Shown here in pieces: positions 7,470-14,228 of a DNA stretch of 16,647 nt. The position numbers were made by a program, and so were the translations under genes. How positions within the stretch are numbered: position 1 is the first letter of the stretch; every line of letters starts with the position of its first letter. The notes under the pieces are model-generated. The model was not told the DNA's origin and did not search any database. It saw only the letters and a list, made by a program, of their open reading frames with translations. Origin of the DNA: Hyphomicrobiales bacterium (GTDB lineage Bacteria; Pseudomonadota; Alphaproteobacteria; Rhizobiales; HXMU1428-3); NCBI GenBank assembly GCA_021775385.1, contig JAJFHW010000126.1, positions 1 through 16,647 on the forward strand. The letters run 5' to 3'.

Positions 7470-8186
7470 TTATTCTGATTGAAATTTAATATGAGCGCCG
7501 TTTGCGGCTTCATTGTTAATGATATGGTTTGTAATCGCTTTGGCTACTTCTTCGGGCTGTGTCAAATTTGACTGGTCTTCGCCTGGAAATGCTTTTCTTC
7601 TTAAATTAGTTGCCATTGGGCAGGGTGAGTAAAGTTGTACCTTGGTGATTGTTTCATTGCATTCATTGGCATAGGCTTTTACCAAGGCTTCAAGGCCGGC
7701 TTTTGAGGCTGCATATGGCCCCCAATAAGCGGGTGAGTTTTCTGTAATTTCTTCGTCTGTTATGAAAAGTGCTGTGCTGCTTGTTGCTTGTTTTAACAAT
7801 GGATCTAGCGAACGTATGAGTTGCCAATTTGCGCTTAAGTTTGTGCCAAGAACTTTGTTCCATTCAGTGTTTTTAAAATGAGATGTTGGTGATAGGGCGC
7901 CTAGATAGGCTGCATTGCCTATGAGAATGTCCAGCTTTTCAAATTTTGAAAAAAGTGAAGGACCAAGTCCATCCAGAGTTTCTTCCTCTAGCAAGTCTAG
8001 CGGGACTAATGTGGCAGTACCGCCAACATTTTTTATTTCATCATCTAGTTCTTCTAAAGCACCAACGGTTCGGCCTGTTGCAATTATGTGAGCGCCATTT
8101 TTAGACAATTCTAAACTGAGAGCGTAACCAAGACCTCTGGTTGCGCCTGTGATTAGTGCCGTTTTATTTGCTAAGGGCTTGCTCAC
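7470..8186 (-). CDS. SDR-family oxidoreductase-like protein (YciK-like), atypical active site
   Basis: A Rossmann-fold short-chain dehydrogenase/reductase-like protein of 238 residues. The nucleotide-binding motif TGATRGLG is at 13-20, GNAAY at 90-94, an active-site Asn in GTNLSANW (N116) and YAASK at 158-162. The catalytic Ser, normally 13 residues before the Tyr, falls in ITDEEITEN, where the residue is Glu145, so the classical Ser-Tyr-Lys triad is incomplete. The rest resembles YciK-type SDRs, for example the SPCPMATNLRRKAFPGED segment and the short C-terminus. The start is GTG at 8186, supported by AGGAG about 8 bases upstream. In rhizobia an SDR of this kind follows purF directly; here an extra gene lies between them. 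It is convergent with the MBL gene. The substrate is unknown, and it may be a poor enzyme or a non-enzymatic NAD(P)-binding protein. Confidence 0.87.
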   Translation of the reverse strand: MSKPLANKTALITGATRGLGYALSLELSKNGAHIIATGRTVGALEELDDEIKNVGGTATLVPLDLLEEETLDGLGPSLFSKFEKLDILIGNAAYLGALSPTSHFKNTEWNKVLGTNLSANWQLIRSLDPLLKQATSSTALFITDEEITENSPAYWGPYAASKAGLEALVKAYANECNETITKVQLYSPCPMATNLRRKAFPGEDQSNLTQPEEVAKAITNHIINNEAANGAHIKFQSE

Positions 8187-8238
8187 TTTTTATCTCCTAA
8201 GATGATTTTTTATATAGTTTTAGGTGGGGAGCATTGTT

Positions 8239-8278
8239 TTTAGCAAACTCATGAACTTTAGCAAATGATTTTAGCAAA
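8239..8278. repeat. Three copies of TTTAGCAAA upstream of the SDR gene
   Basis: The 9-mer TTTAGCAAA occurs at 8239-8247, 8257-8265 and 8270-8278 (steps of 18 and 13 bp), between the terminator and the SDR start codon. It may be a small operator cluster in the SDR promoter region, or simply low-complexity sequence. Confidence 0.35.
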
Positions 8279-8280
8279 TA

Positions 8281-8324
8281 AAAAACCGAGGTCATCATTT
8301 ATAAAGCTGACTTCCTCGGTTTTT
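8281..8324 (-). terminator. Rho-independent terminator of the TAXI-like gene
   Basis: A perfect 11-bp inverted repeat, AAAAACCGAGG (8281-8291) and CCTCGGTTTTT (8314-8324), with a 22-base loop. Read on the minus strand, a GC-rich stem is followed by a run of T, 27 bases after the stop of the TAXI-like gene. It also has a T-run in the plus direction and so could work both ways. It separates the TAXI-like gene from the SDR gene, which therefore needs its own promoter. Confidence 0.85.
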
Positions 8325-8350
8325 CAAAAAGTTAATTGATTGTTTGAAAT

Positions 8351-9673
8351 TTATTCAGCTGGTTTTGGAGCTTCCATTTCTTTGCCAGGATTTTTCTCGG
8401 TTCCTTTTACAAGGTCTGTAGCCTGGTCATAGGCTTTTTTGCCAATTTCCTGGGTTTTTTCCTTGATGGCTTCATAAGTTGGTTTTGCTGCATCAATGGC
8501 CTTTTTAGTTTTTTCTTTAGCTACGTCTAAAGCCGGTTTTGCCGCATCAATTGCTTCTTTGGTTTTTTCTTTTGCTGCGTCATATGTCGGCTTTGCAGCA
8601 TCAATCACATCTTTTGTGACGTCTTTTGCTTTTTCAACGTAAGGTTCAGCTGCTGTTTTTGCCTTGCTTAGATATGGGCTTGAGGCTTTTTTAGCTTTTT
8701 CGGCTGAGTCCACTAAGCCTTCAACACCTTTTGCTGAAAGGGCTTTTGAGTTATTCCAAAGCTTAGAGAACCACCCTTGTTGGGGACGTAGGTTTTTTGC
8801 AGGGATTGCTGTTAGTTTTGCAACAGCTGTTTCATGAGATTTCTTTACTGCTGGGTTTTGTACCTTCAATGACTTACCAGTGAAAAGCATGATTGGTGTG
8901 CATGATGTAATTACTTTTGTACCTGATTTATGCCATTTAGGATTTGTAACTTCAGTTTCCTGAGCTCTATAAACTTTTGTTCCCTTAACGACTTGGCTGA
9001 GTACTTCTTTTGAGATGACTGGTACAAAGTGACCTTTGTTTTTGTTTACCAAAGAGAACAATGCACTTTTGGGATCAGCTGTTTGGACAAAAAGCGTTAC
9101 ATTGTCTTTTGAGGTAAGAGTTTGTGTAATGGCGTCTTCTGTGCTTGCTGCAAAGCTAACTTTGGTGGCTTTGCCTAGGCCATCTGGATCAATTGATTGA
9201 AGGTATTTAAACGTGCCGGCATGACCTGATTTCTCTGGTGGTAGAATGAAATTCAAGTAAGGAGCGCTGGCGACTACATCTCCAAAATTACTGATGAGTT
9301 TGTTTTTTGTCACCATAAAGAGACATTCGGTTCCTATGTCATCATGGATTGGTGTGTACATTGTCTGGTTTGATTGATTGCTATATTTAAGAGCGAATTG
9401 ATCAAATTGAGATAAACCAAAATTGTCAGATTTATCAAAAACTTTGTCAAGATTATCCAATGAACCTGCTGATGTTTTGCAGTTCAGTTCTACGCCATTT
9501 TTGGAGGCTTCTTTTTTAATTGCAGGGCAGATTTTATTATAATAAGCGCCTGATTTTTCGCCTGTATATAGGTCGAAAGCCTGGTCAGCAGCTTGGGTTG
9601 ATGTTGAAAATGTCCCGATAGTTGTTGTTAGAGCGGCTAATGCTACACTCTTGGTAAGATCGCTTAAAATCAT
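8351..9673 (-). CDS. Exported TAXI-like solute-binding protein with C-terminal amphipathic helical repeats
   Basis: A secreted protein of 440 residues. The N-terminus is a signal peptide (hydrophobic run about 9-24, cleavage near TQA/A at about 28). Residues about 33-300 resemble the substrate-binding subunit of TAXI-type TRAP transporters: FDLYTGEKSGAYYNK and CKTSAGSLDNLDKV match the family's opening region with its conserved Gly-Tyr-Tyr and Ser-Ala-Gly-Ser pattern. Four cysteines (49, 65, 117, 258) could form two disulfides in the periplasm. Residues about 312-425 are a long Lys/Ala/Glu-rich helical tail with three near-identical 18-residue repeats, ending in a Pro-rich stretch. No TRAP permease gene is nearby, so a transport role is unproven. 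The start ATG has a strong GAGGAG ribosome site. It is followed by its own terminator and is inserted between purF and the SDR gene. The binding-domain family is likely; the function is unknown. Confidence 0.78.
   Translation of the reverse strand: MILSDLTKSVALAALTTTIGTFSTSTQAADQAFDLYTGEKSGAYYNKICPAIKKEASKNGVELNCKTSAGSLDNLDKVFDKSDNFGLSQFDQFALKYSNQSNQTMYTPIHDDIGTECLFMVTKNKLISNFGDVVASAPYLNFILPPEKSGHAGTFKYLQSIDPDGLGKATKVSFAASTEDAITQTLTSKDNVTLFVQTADPKSALFSLVNKNKGHFVPVISKEVLSQVVKGTKVYRAQETEVTNPKWHKSGTKVITSCTPIMLFTGKSLKVQNPAVKKSHETAVAKLTAIPAKNLRPQQGWFSKLWNNSKALSAKGVEGLVDSAEKAKKASSPYLSKAKTAAEPYVEKAKDVTKDVIDAAKPTYDAAKEKTKEAIDAAKPALDVAKEKTKKAIDAAKPTYEAIKEKTQEIGKKAYDQATDLVKGTEKNPGKEMEAPKPAE
8444..8605 (-). 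repeat. Three 54-bp (18-residue) tandem repeats in the TAXI-like protein
   Basis: Residues 357-374, 375-392 and 393-410 are aligned copies of the pattern IDAAKPxxxxxKEKTxxx, with degenerate copies before them (SPYLSKAKTAAEPYVEKAK). Eighteen residues equal five turns of an alpha helix, so charged and apolar faces line up from copy to copy. Each copy carries one proline, as in apolipoprotein-type helices. Confidence 0.85.
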
Positions 9674-9798
9674 AATGTGTTCTCCTCAAACATTATATTT
9701 TATATAATTCTTTGTTTTGCTTTTAGTAGGTGCGGATGAGTTTATTTTGATAGGATGGAACCTGCTTTATAAGTCCCATGTTTATTAAACCTTGATTT

Positions 9799-9887
9799 TT
9801 ATGAGGTTTTAGAGATCTTGATTTTTTTAATAATTTAAAATTCTTAAGATGAGTTTCTGTAACAATTTCAATTGTTAAACCTCATAA
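9799..9887. repeat. Inverted repeat with inner palindrome between purF and the TAXI-like gene
   Basis: TTATGAGGTTT (9799-9809) and AAACCTCATAA (9877-9887) are perfect 11-bp inverted copies 67 bp apart. Between them lies AACAAT-TTCA-ATTGTT (9861-9876), a 6-bp hairpin or palindrome. The block is downstream of the purF stop and upstream of the TAXI-like promoter region. It could form the end of the purF transcript or bind a regulator. No classical T-run terminator is visible for purF. Confidence 0.4.
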
Positions 9888-9966
9888 ATTCGTCAAGATT
9901 ATGAATTTGATTTGAAACAGGGGTCTTGTGCACAGAATATTGGGTAACTTTATTCTCAGAATGAAA

Positions 9967-11487
9967 TTAGATTACTTCAGATAATAATGAGAGATGAGGT
10001 TGTTCTTCTCCGGTTTTATCCGTTAGGCGTGTTGGATAATCGCCTGTGAAACAATGATCTGTAAATTGAGGAAGGTCGTTGTTTCGTTCTTCATAACCCA
10101 TAGCGCGATAGATGCCATCAACAGAAATGAACGCTAAGGTTTTTGCGCCCATATATTTTCTCATGCCTTCAATGTCATAATTGGCGGCCAATAGTTTTGC
10201 CTGGTCTGGAGTATCAATGCCGTAGAAATCTGGGTGTGTAATTGGCGGGCTTGAAATACGCATGTGCACTTCTTTGGCGCCGGCTTCATACATCATGGAG
10301 ACTAGTTTAACTGAGGTGGTGCCCCGTACCACACTATCATCGATAAGGACGACACGTTTGCCTTCGACCATAGCTCTGTTGGCGGAATGTTTTAATTTTA
10401 CACCGAGTTGGCGAATTTGTTGAGAGGGTTCGATGAAGGTGCGGCCGACATAATGATTGCGGATAATACCAAGCTCGAAAGGTGTTTTAGCCGTTGCTGC
10501 ATAACCAATTGCTGCGGGAACACCTGAGTCTGGGATAGGAATGATTACATCTGCATCAACGGCAGATTCTTTTGCAAGTTCCTCACCCATTCTTTTTCTA
10601 ACTTCATAAACACTTTTGCCGCCAACGATTGAATCTGGGCGGGCAAAATAGATATATTCAAAAATACACGGGCGTTCTGCTTGTTTTATGAAAGGGTGAT
10701 AACTCTCGATACCATTTTCTGTGATCATGACGATTTCGCCATTTTCAACTTCTCGGACGAATTCAGCACCAACAATGTCAAATGCACATGTCTCTGAAGC
10801 GAGAACCCAGCTCTCTCCCAATCGACCTAACAGAAGAGGACGAATGCCAAGAGGGTCTCTGACGCCGATGAGTTTTTTGTTTGTGAGGCAAGCGATGCCA
10901 AACGCGCCTTCGAGTTGAAGGACGGCTTCAGTGAAGCGATCAATGAAGCTTTCTCGTTTGCTGCGGGCTAACAGATGCAACAAGACTTCTGTGTCACTGG
11001 TTGATTGGAAAATGGCGCCGTCGCTGATGAGTTCTTTTCTCAAAGTGATTGCATTGGTTAGGTTGCCATTATGGCCAATGGCAAAGCCACCCGAAGAATG
11101 TTCAGCGAACAGGGGTTGGACATTGCGCATGATGGTGTCGCCAGATGTTGAATAGCGCACGTGACCAACAGCGTTTTTACCTTCTAACCGCTCGATAATA
11201 TTGCGTTTATTGAAGTTATCTCCAACGAGGCCCATGCGTCTTTCAGCCTGGAATTGAGATCCATCAAAAGAAACAATACCAGCTGCTTCCTGGCCGCGGT
11301 GTTGGAGAGCATGAAGACCTAGGGCAGTAATTGCAGCGGCATCGGGATGATTGAAAATTCCAAAAACACCACATTCCTCTCTTAAACGGTCTTCCTCAAG
11401 GAAAGGAATGCCTGACGGTGTCGCATATGGATTAGGAATTGCTAATTTAGCCTGAAATTCTTTGAAGCCGCGCATATCTTTATACAT
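9967..11487 (-). CDS. purF: Amidophosphoribosyltransferase
   Basis: Catalyses the first committed step of purine synthesis, PRPP plus glutamine to 5-phosphoribosylamine, in the cytoplasm. Residue Cys39 in REECGVFGIF is the N-terminal nucleophile after removal of a propeptide. The glutaminase domain shows LQHRGQEAAG, HVRYSTSG (109-116) and HNGNL (139-143). The phosphoribosyltransferase domain has the PRPP loop VVLIDDSVVRGTT (379-391), preceded by PIPDSGVPAAIGYA. Cysteines later in the chain could serve an iron-sulfur cluster, as in the Bacillus-type enzyme, but I did not map them to known ligands. Length is 506 residues, normal. ATG at 11487 is taken; an in-frame ATG four codons later is also possible, and ribosome-site support is weak. 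It lies 125 bp downstream of cvpA, the widespread cvpA-purF pairing. Confidence 0.96.
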   Translation of the reverse strand: MYKDMRGFKEFQAKLAIPNPYATPSGIPFLEEDRLREECGVFGIFNHPDAAAITALGLHALQHRGQEAAGIVSFDGSQFQAERRMGLVGDNFNKRNIIERLEGKNAVGHVRYSTSGDTIMRNVQPLFAEHSSGGFAIGHNGNLTNAITLRKELISDGAIFQSTSDTEVLLHLLARSKRESFIDRFTEAVLQLEGAFGIACLTNKKLIGVRDPLGIRPLLLGRLGESWVLASETCAFDIVGAEFVREVENGEIVMITENGIESYHPFIKQAERPCIFEYIYFARPDSIVGGKSVYEVRKRMGEELAKESAVDADVIIPIPDSGVPAAIGYAATAKTPFELGIIRNHYVGRTFIEPSQQIRQLGVKLKHSANRAMVEGKRVVLIDDSVVRGTTSVKLVSMMYEAGAKEVHMRISSPPITHPDFYGIDTPDQAKLLAANYDIEGMRKYMGAKTLAFISVDGIYRAMGYEERNNDLPQFTDHCFTGDYPTRLTDKTGEEQPHLSLLSEVI

Positions 11488-11612
11488 TTGTGTTTGCTGC
11501 CAATTTATTGGTTTTGATAAACCATTGAATTTTTTCTCCCCACTTAACGGATCTTTGTCTGATCAAGCGGGAAGTTTCTTTCTTCATGGTTGCCTTAAGC
11601 CTTTGACTGCTT

Positions 11613-12197
11613 TTAAGCAAACTTATTCTTATCTTTACTCACTGAACTTTGCTGTTCTGTGTCACTATTTAAGTCAGGAATTTTAATTTTATCAGGCATG
11701 ATTTTCTTCATGACATTGGTGATGAAATTCCCTGTATCAACTATATAAGGTAGTGATAGGGATTCTGTAACCCATTTGGGATGATTTTCTACCTTTGGTT
11801 CAAGAAATGATCCGAAGAAATATAGAATTACAACAAGTATGAAGCCTCGTCCCAGGCCGAAAATAAAGCCTAATGTTCTATCTAAGGCACCAACGCGGCT
11901 ATCTAACACCGTATCTGAGAATTTAGATGTGATGAAGTGGACGACGATTAAGATGACGAGGAAGAGGAGGATGAGACAAAGTGCCAGTGCAATAGTTTTA
12001 TCTATGCCCAAAGAAATGGCCAGGTCATTTGCTGTTTGCCGGTAAAACAGGCCAAAAACAACTGCGGCCCCAGCGGCCAGCGCCCAGGATAAAATCGAGA
12101 GAACCTCTCTTGTGAGGCCACGATACATGGCAAGCATTCCTGAAATTAGTGCGATACCTAGTAATATTGCATCAAGAAATGTCAACGGCCCTAGCAT
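11613..12197 (-). CDS. cvpA: CvpA family inner-membrane protein
   Basis: A small inner-membrane protein of 194 residues. The family is known for a role in colicin V production in E. coli, and its molecular function is unresolved. About four membrane segments are visible (roughly residues 5-25, 33-52, 67-89, 108-130). The family signature is present as VLDSRVGALDRTLGFIFGLGRG (about 97-118). The C-terminal 60 residues are polar and end in a charged Gln/Ser/Lys tail, probably cytoplasmic. ATG at 12197 is preceded by GAGG at suitable spacing. It lies upstream of purF on the same strand, so a cvpA-purF transcript starting in the 343-bp region before it is likely. Confidence 0.92.
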   Translation of the reverse strand: MLGPLTFLDAILLGIALISGMLAMYRGLTREVLSILSWALAAGAAVVFGLFYRQTANDLAISLGIDKTIALALCLILLFLVILIVVHFITSKFSDTVLDSRVGALDRTLGFIFGLGRGFILVVILYFFGSFLEPKVENHPKWVTESLSLPYIVDTGNFITNVMKKIMPDKIKIPDLNSDTEQQSSVSKDKNKFA

Positions 12198-12540
12198 GGC
12201 AAGATCCTCTATACTTTAATTTACTCTTCAACTCAGTCATAACCTGTAAAAGGCGGTTTATTTCATACTCGATAAAGCATTAGATTAGCTTCATGTTGCA
12301 TGATCACTTATTTTACGAAAGCATGTCACTTTTGATTGAATTTATGAACATGCTCTATCTCTTTGTTTAATCTTGTCACTTAAAATCGGTATCTACTTTT
12401 AAGTGACAAGCTCTAGAGCTCTGAAAATAAACTAAAAAACATTATATTTCCAGAGTCTATGTCATTCATTTAGGTCTTAAACACCTATATTGAGTGGATT
12501 TAAGTCTGATTTATTGTAGTTTTACTCGAATGGGTAGAGA
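12198..12540. other. Palindrome-rich intergenic region radA - cvpA
   Basis: About 340 bp without a gene. It must hold the end of the radA transcript and the cvpA-purF promoter. It contains a perfect 14-bp inverted repeat (12372-12385 and 12397-12410), an adjoining 12-bp palindrome AGCTCTAGAGCT (12409-12420), a wider pair GCATGT (12321-12326) and ACATGC (12348-12353), and three copies of TGTCACTT (12324-12331, 12374-12381, and inverted at 12401-12408). No open frame in it looks coding. I could not pick out one clear -35/-10 pair. Confidence 0.5.
12372..12410. repeat. Perfect 14-bp inverted repeat upstream of cvpA-purF
   Basis: CTTGTCACTTAAAA and TTTTAAGTGACAAG are exact inverted copies separated by 11 bases. 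No T-run follows either arm, so an operator or mRNA structure is as likely as a terminator for radA. It ends directly at another palindrome (12409-12420). Confidence 0.65.
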
Positions 12541-13902
12541 TTATGAAACAATTTTTGCAATTTCGGATAAATGGCTAATTGCTTGACACCTAATTGTCAC
12601 ATCTCCGGTTTGTTTGTTGTTTGCAGGGATATAACAGGATGAAAAGCCTAATTTTTCAGCTTCTCTCAATCTTTGACTGGTGTGGCTTACGCGCCTTATT
12701 CCACCTGAGAGACTAATTTCACCGAAAAACACGGCTTCATCGGGCAATGGTTTGTTTACAAAAGCTGACATGAGAGCGGCCGCGGCGGCAAGATCTGCTG
12801 CGGGTTCGTTGATTTTCATACCGCCTGCGATATTTAGATAAACATCATGTTTGCCAAGGACAATTCCGCAGCGACTTTCTAATACAGCAAGGATCATGTT
12901 TAAGCGGCCACTGTCCCAACCAATGACAGCACGTCTTGGTGTGCCAAATGGTGAGGGCGCAACGAGAGCTTGTATTTCTACGAGCACGGGTCTGGTGCCT
13001 TCTATTCCTGCAAACACAGATGTGCCGGGGCCTTTTTCATTGCGGTTACTTAAGAAAATTTCAGACGGATTTATGACTTCGTTCAGGCCATTATCGCGCA
13101 TTTCAAAAACGCCTATTTCATCTGTTGGGCCAAAGCGGTTTTTCTGCGCTCTTAGAATACGGAATTGTGCACCGCGCTCGCCCTCAAAATAAAGCACTGT
13201 ATCTACCATATGCTCGATGACTTTTGGTCCAGCAATGGCGCCTTCTTTTGTCACGTGGCCAACAAGGATGATGCAGATATTTGATTTTTTCGCTAAGCGT
13301 ATGAGGGAGTGAGTAGTGGCGCGTAATTGTGTGACTGTGCCTGGGGCAGCGTCAACTGTATCTGTCCATAAGGTTTGGATGGAATCTATGATGCAAAGGG
13401 ACGGCGGGTCACCTTCAGTTATGGTTGCAAGAATGGCTTCTAAATTGGTCTCTGCTGCCAATTCTACTTTCGCTTTTTTAACGCCTAGTCGATCAGCCCT
13501 TAAACGCACTTGTGCGGTTGCTTCTTCGCCTGAGAAATAAAGCACGCGTTTGTTTTGATTGGCAAGATTTGCTGCTAATTGAGTGAGGAGAGTTGATTTG
13601 CCAATGCCGGGGTCACCACCAACTAGTACAGCAGAACCGGGAACTAGGCCACCGCCTGTTACAAGATCAAGTTCGCTAAAATTTGTTGGATAGCGTTTGA
13701 TGACTTGCTCGACGCCATCAAAGGTCTCGAGTTCCACGCCTGAGCGTTTGCGTCTTGGGGCTGCTTTTTGACCAGCAACGGCAATGGGTTCTGCGCTTTC
13801 TTCGACAATGGAGTTCCACTCACCGCAAGCTGTGCATTTGCCGGCCCACTGGGTGGTGATATTACCGCATTGTTGGCAACTATATGTGGCTTTTCTGGCG
13901 AT
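12541..13902 (-). CDS. radA: DNA repair protein RadA/Sms with probable ATC start codon
   Basis: A RecA-like ATPase that promotes branch migration and processing of recombination intermediates. The C4 zinc finger is at the very N-terminus: CQQCG (Cys9, Cys12) and CTACG (Cys23, Cys26), within ARKATYSC and WAGKCTACGEWNS. The Walker A GGDPGIGKST is at about 95-104, Walker B LCIIDSIQ at about 169-176, and the RadA-specific KNRFG at 254-258. The Lon-like C-terminal domain follows. With the zinc finger the length is 453 residues, normal for RadA. The frame upstream reads TGA-GAG-AGA-AAA-GAC-ATC-GCC, so no ATG, GTG or TTG exists before Val56 (GTG at 13737). Homologues begin M-A-(R/K), so the ATC at 13902-13900 sits exactly where ATG is expected, with purine-rich GAGAGA upstream. 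Starting at GTG 13737 would delete the zinc finger. Confidence 0.9.
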   Translation of the reverse strand: MARKATYSCQQCGNITTQWAGKCTACGEWNSIVEESAEPIAVAGQKAAPRRKRSGVELETFDGVEQVIKRYPTNFSELDLVTGGGLVPGSAVLVGGDPGIGKSTLLTQLAANLANQNKRVLYFSGEEATAQVRLRADRLGVKKAKVELAAETNLEAILATITEGDPPSLCIIDSIQTLWTDTVDAAPGTVTQLRATTHSLIRLAKKSNICIILVGHVTKEGAIAGPKVIEHMVDTVLYFEGERGAQFRILRAQKNRFGPTDEIGVFEMRDNGLNEVINPSEIFLSNRNEKGPGTSVFAGIEGTRPVLVEIQALVAPSPFGTPRRAVIGWDSGRLNMILAVLESRCGIVLGKHDVYLNIAGGMKINEPAADLAAAAALMSAFVNKPLPDEAVFFGEISLSGGIRRVSHTSQRLREAEKLGFSSCYIPANNKQTGDVTIRCQAISHLSEIAKIVS

Positions 13903-14226
13903 GTCTTTTCTCTCTCACGGCTATCACAAACGCTGAAGCATTTGAGCCTCCGAGGGGCGGTGCAACGCACCGGGCTACGCTGGCGCTTCGCCATGTCCCC
14001 CGGCCCTAACGGAACCGTGCTCCTTTTTCGGCTATCTAGTTATCATGTTTAAATTTAGGTTGCCCACTCTAAACAGCAAAAGCAACCAAACTTACATCGG
14101 ATTTTAAAACGTCTCATTGCCTTCAGTGATCTGAGCTCCTTTTTTGCAGAGGAAGTTTTTCTCTCTCGACTCTTTCTCGCTCTTTTTAGGTGTGCCCAAT
14201 TAGCCATAAAGACATGTTAGCATGTC
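13903..14226. other. Intergenic region dnaB - radA, no alr
   Basis: 324 bp between the dnaB stop and the radA start. In many Hyphomicrobiales the alanine racemase gene alr lies here. The region holds the GC-rich element (13918-14036), a strand-biased stretch around 14131-14187 that is purine-rich on the minus strand, and a hairpin at the dnaB stop. No alr remnant could be recognised by eye in the frames I read. Confidence 0.5.
13918..14036. repeat. GC-rich hairpin element flanked by 8-bp direct repeats (possible miniature mobile element)
   Basis: CGGCTATC occurs at 13918-13925 and again at 14029-14036, enclosing 103 bp. The core 13946-14022 is about 73% G+C by hand count, in a much AT-richer neighbourhood. 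It contains small hairpins: CCTC-C-GAGG, CGGTGC-AAC-GCACCG (13958-13972) and TGGCG-CTT-CGCCA (13981-13993). The direct repeats look like a target-site duplication, but I see no clear terminal inverted repeats. It ends 16 bp from the radA start. It could be an intergenic repeat family of this genome. Confidence 0.5.
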
Positions 14227-14228
14227 TT
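14209..14228 (-). terminator. Hairpin overlapping the dnaB stop codon
   Basis: AAGACATG (14209-14216) and CATGTCTT (14221-14228) are perfect inverted copies with a 4-base loop. The stem begins inside the TAA stop codon of dnaB (14229-14227). Only a short T-run follows on the minus strand, so it would be a weak terminator at best. Confidence 0.35.

Noticed and set aside
8351..9673. Idea that the TAXI-like gene marks a complete TRAP transport operon
   Set aside because: No DctM/DctQ-like or fused TAXI permease frame exists in the window; the neighbours are purF and an SDR gene.
13659..13994. 111-residue minus-strand frame beginning MAKRQRSPVRC
   Set aside because: It overlaps radA in another frame and begins inside the GC-rich element; the true radA frame shows the zinc finger, while this one has no motif.
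14050..14116. A 20-residue Cys-rich minus-strand frame (begins MRRFKIRCKFGCFCC) between dnaB and radA
   Set aside because: An AAGGAG lies upstream but 18 bases from the ATG, too far; too short and isolated to support as a gene or leader peptide.
14131..14187. Strand-biased stretch (pyrimidine-rich on plus) downstream of dnaB
   Set aside because: Unusual composition but no repeat unit, motif or open frame; nothing specific can be claimed.
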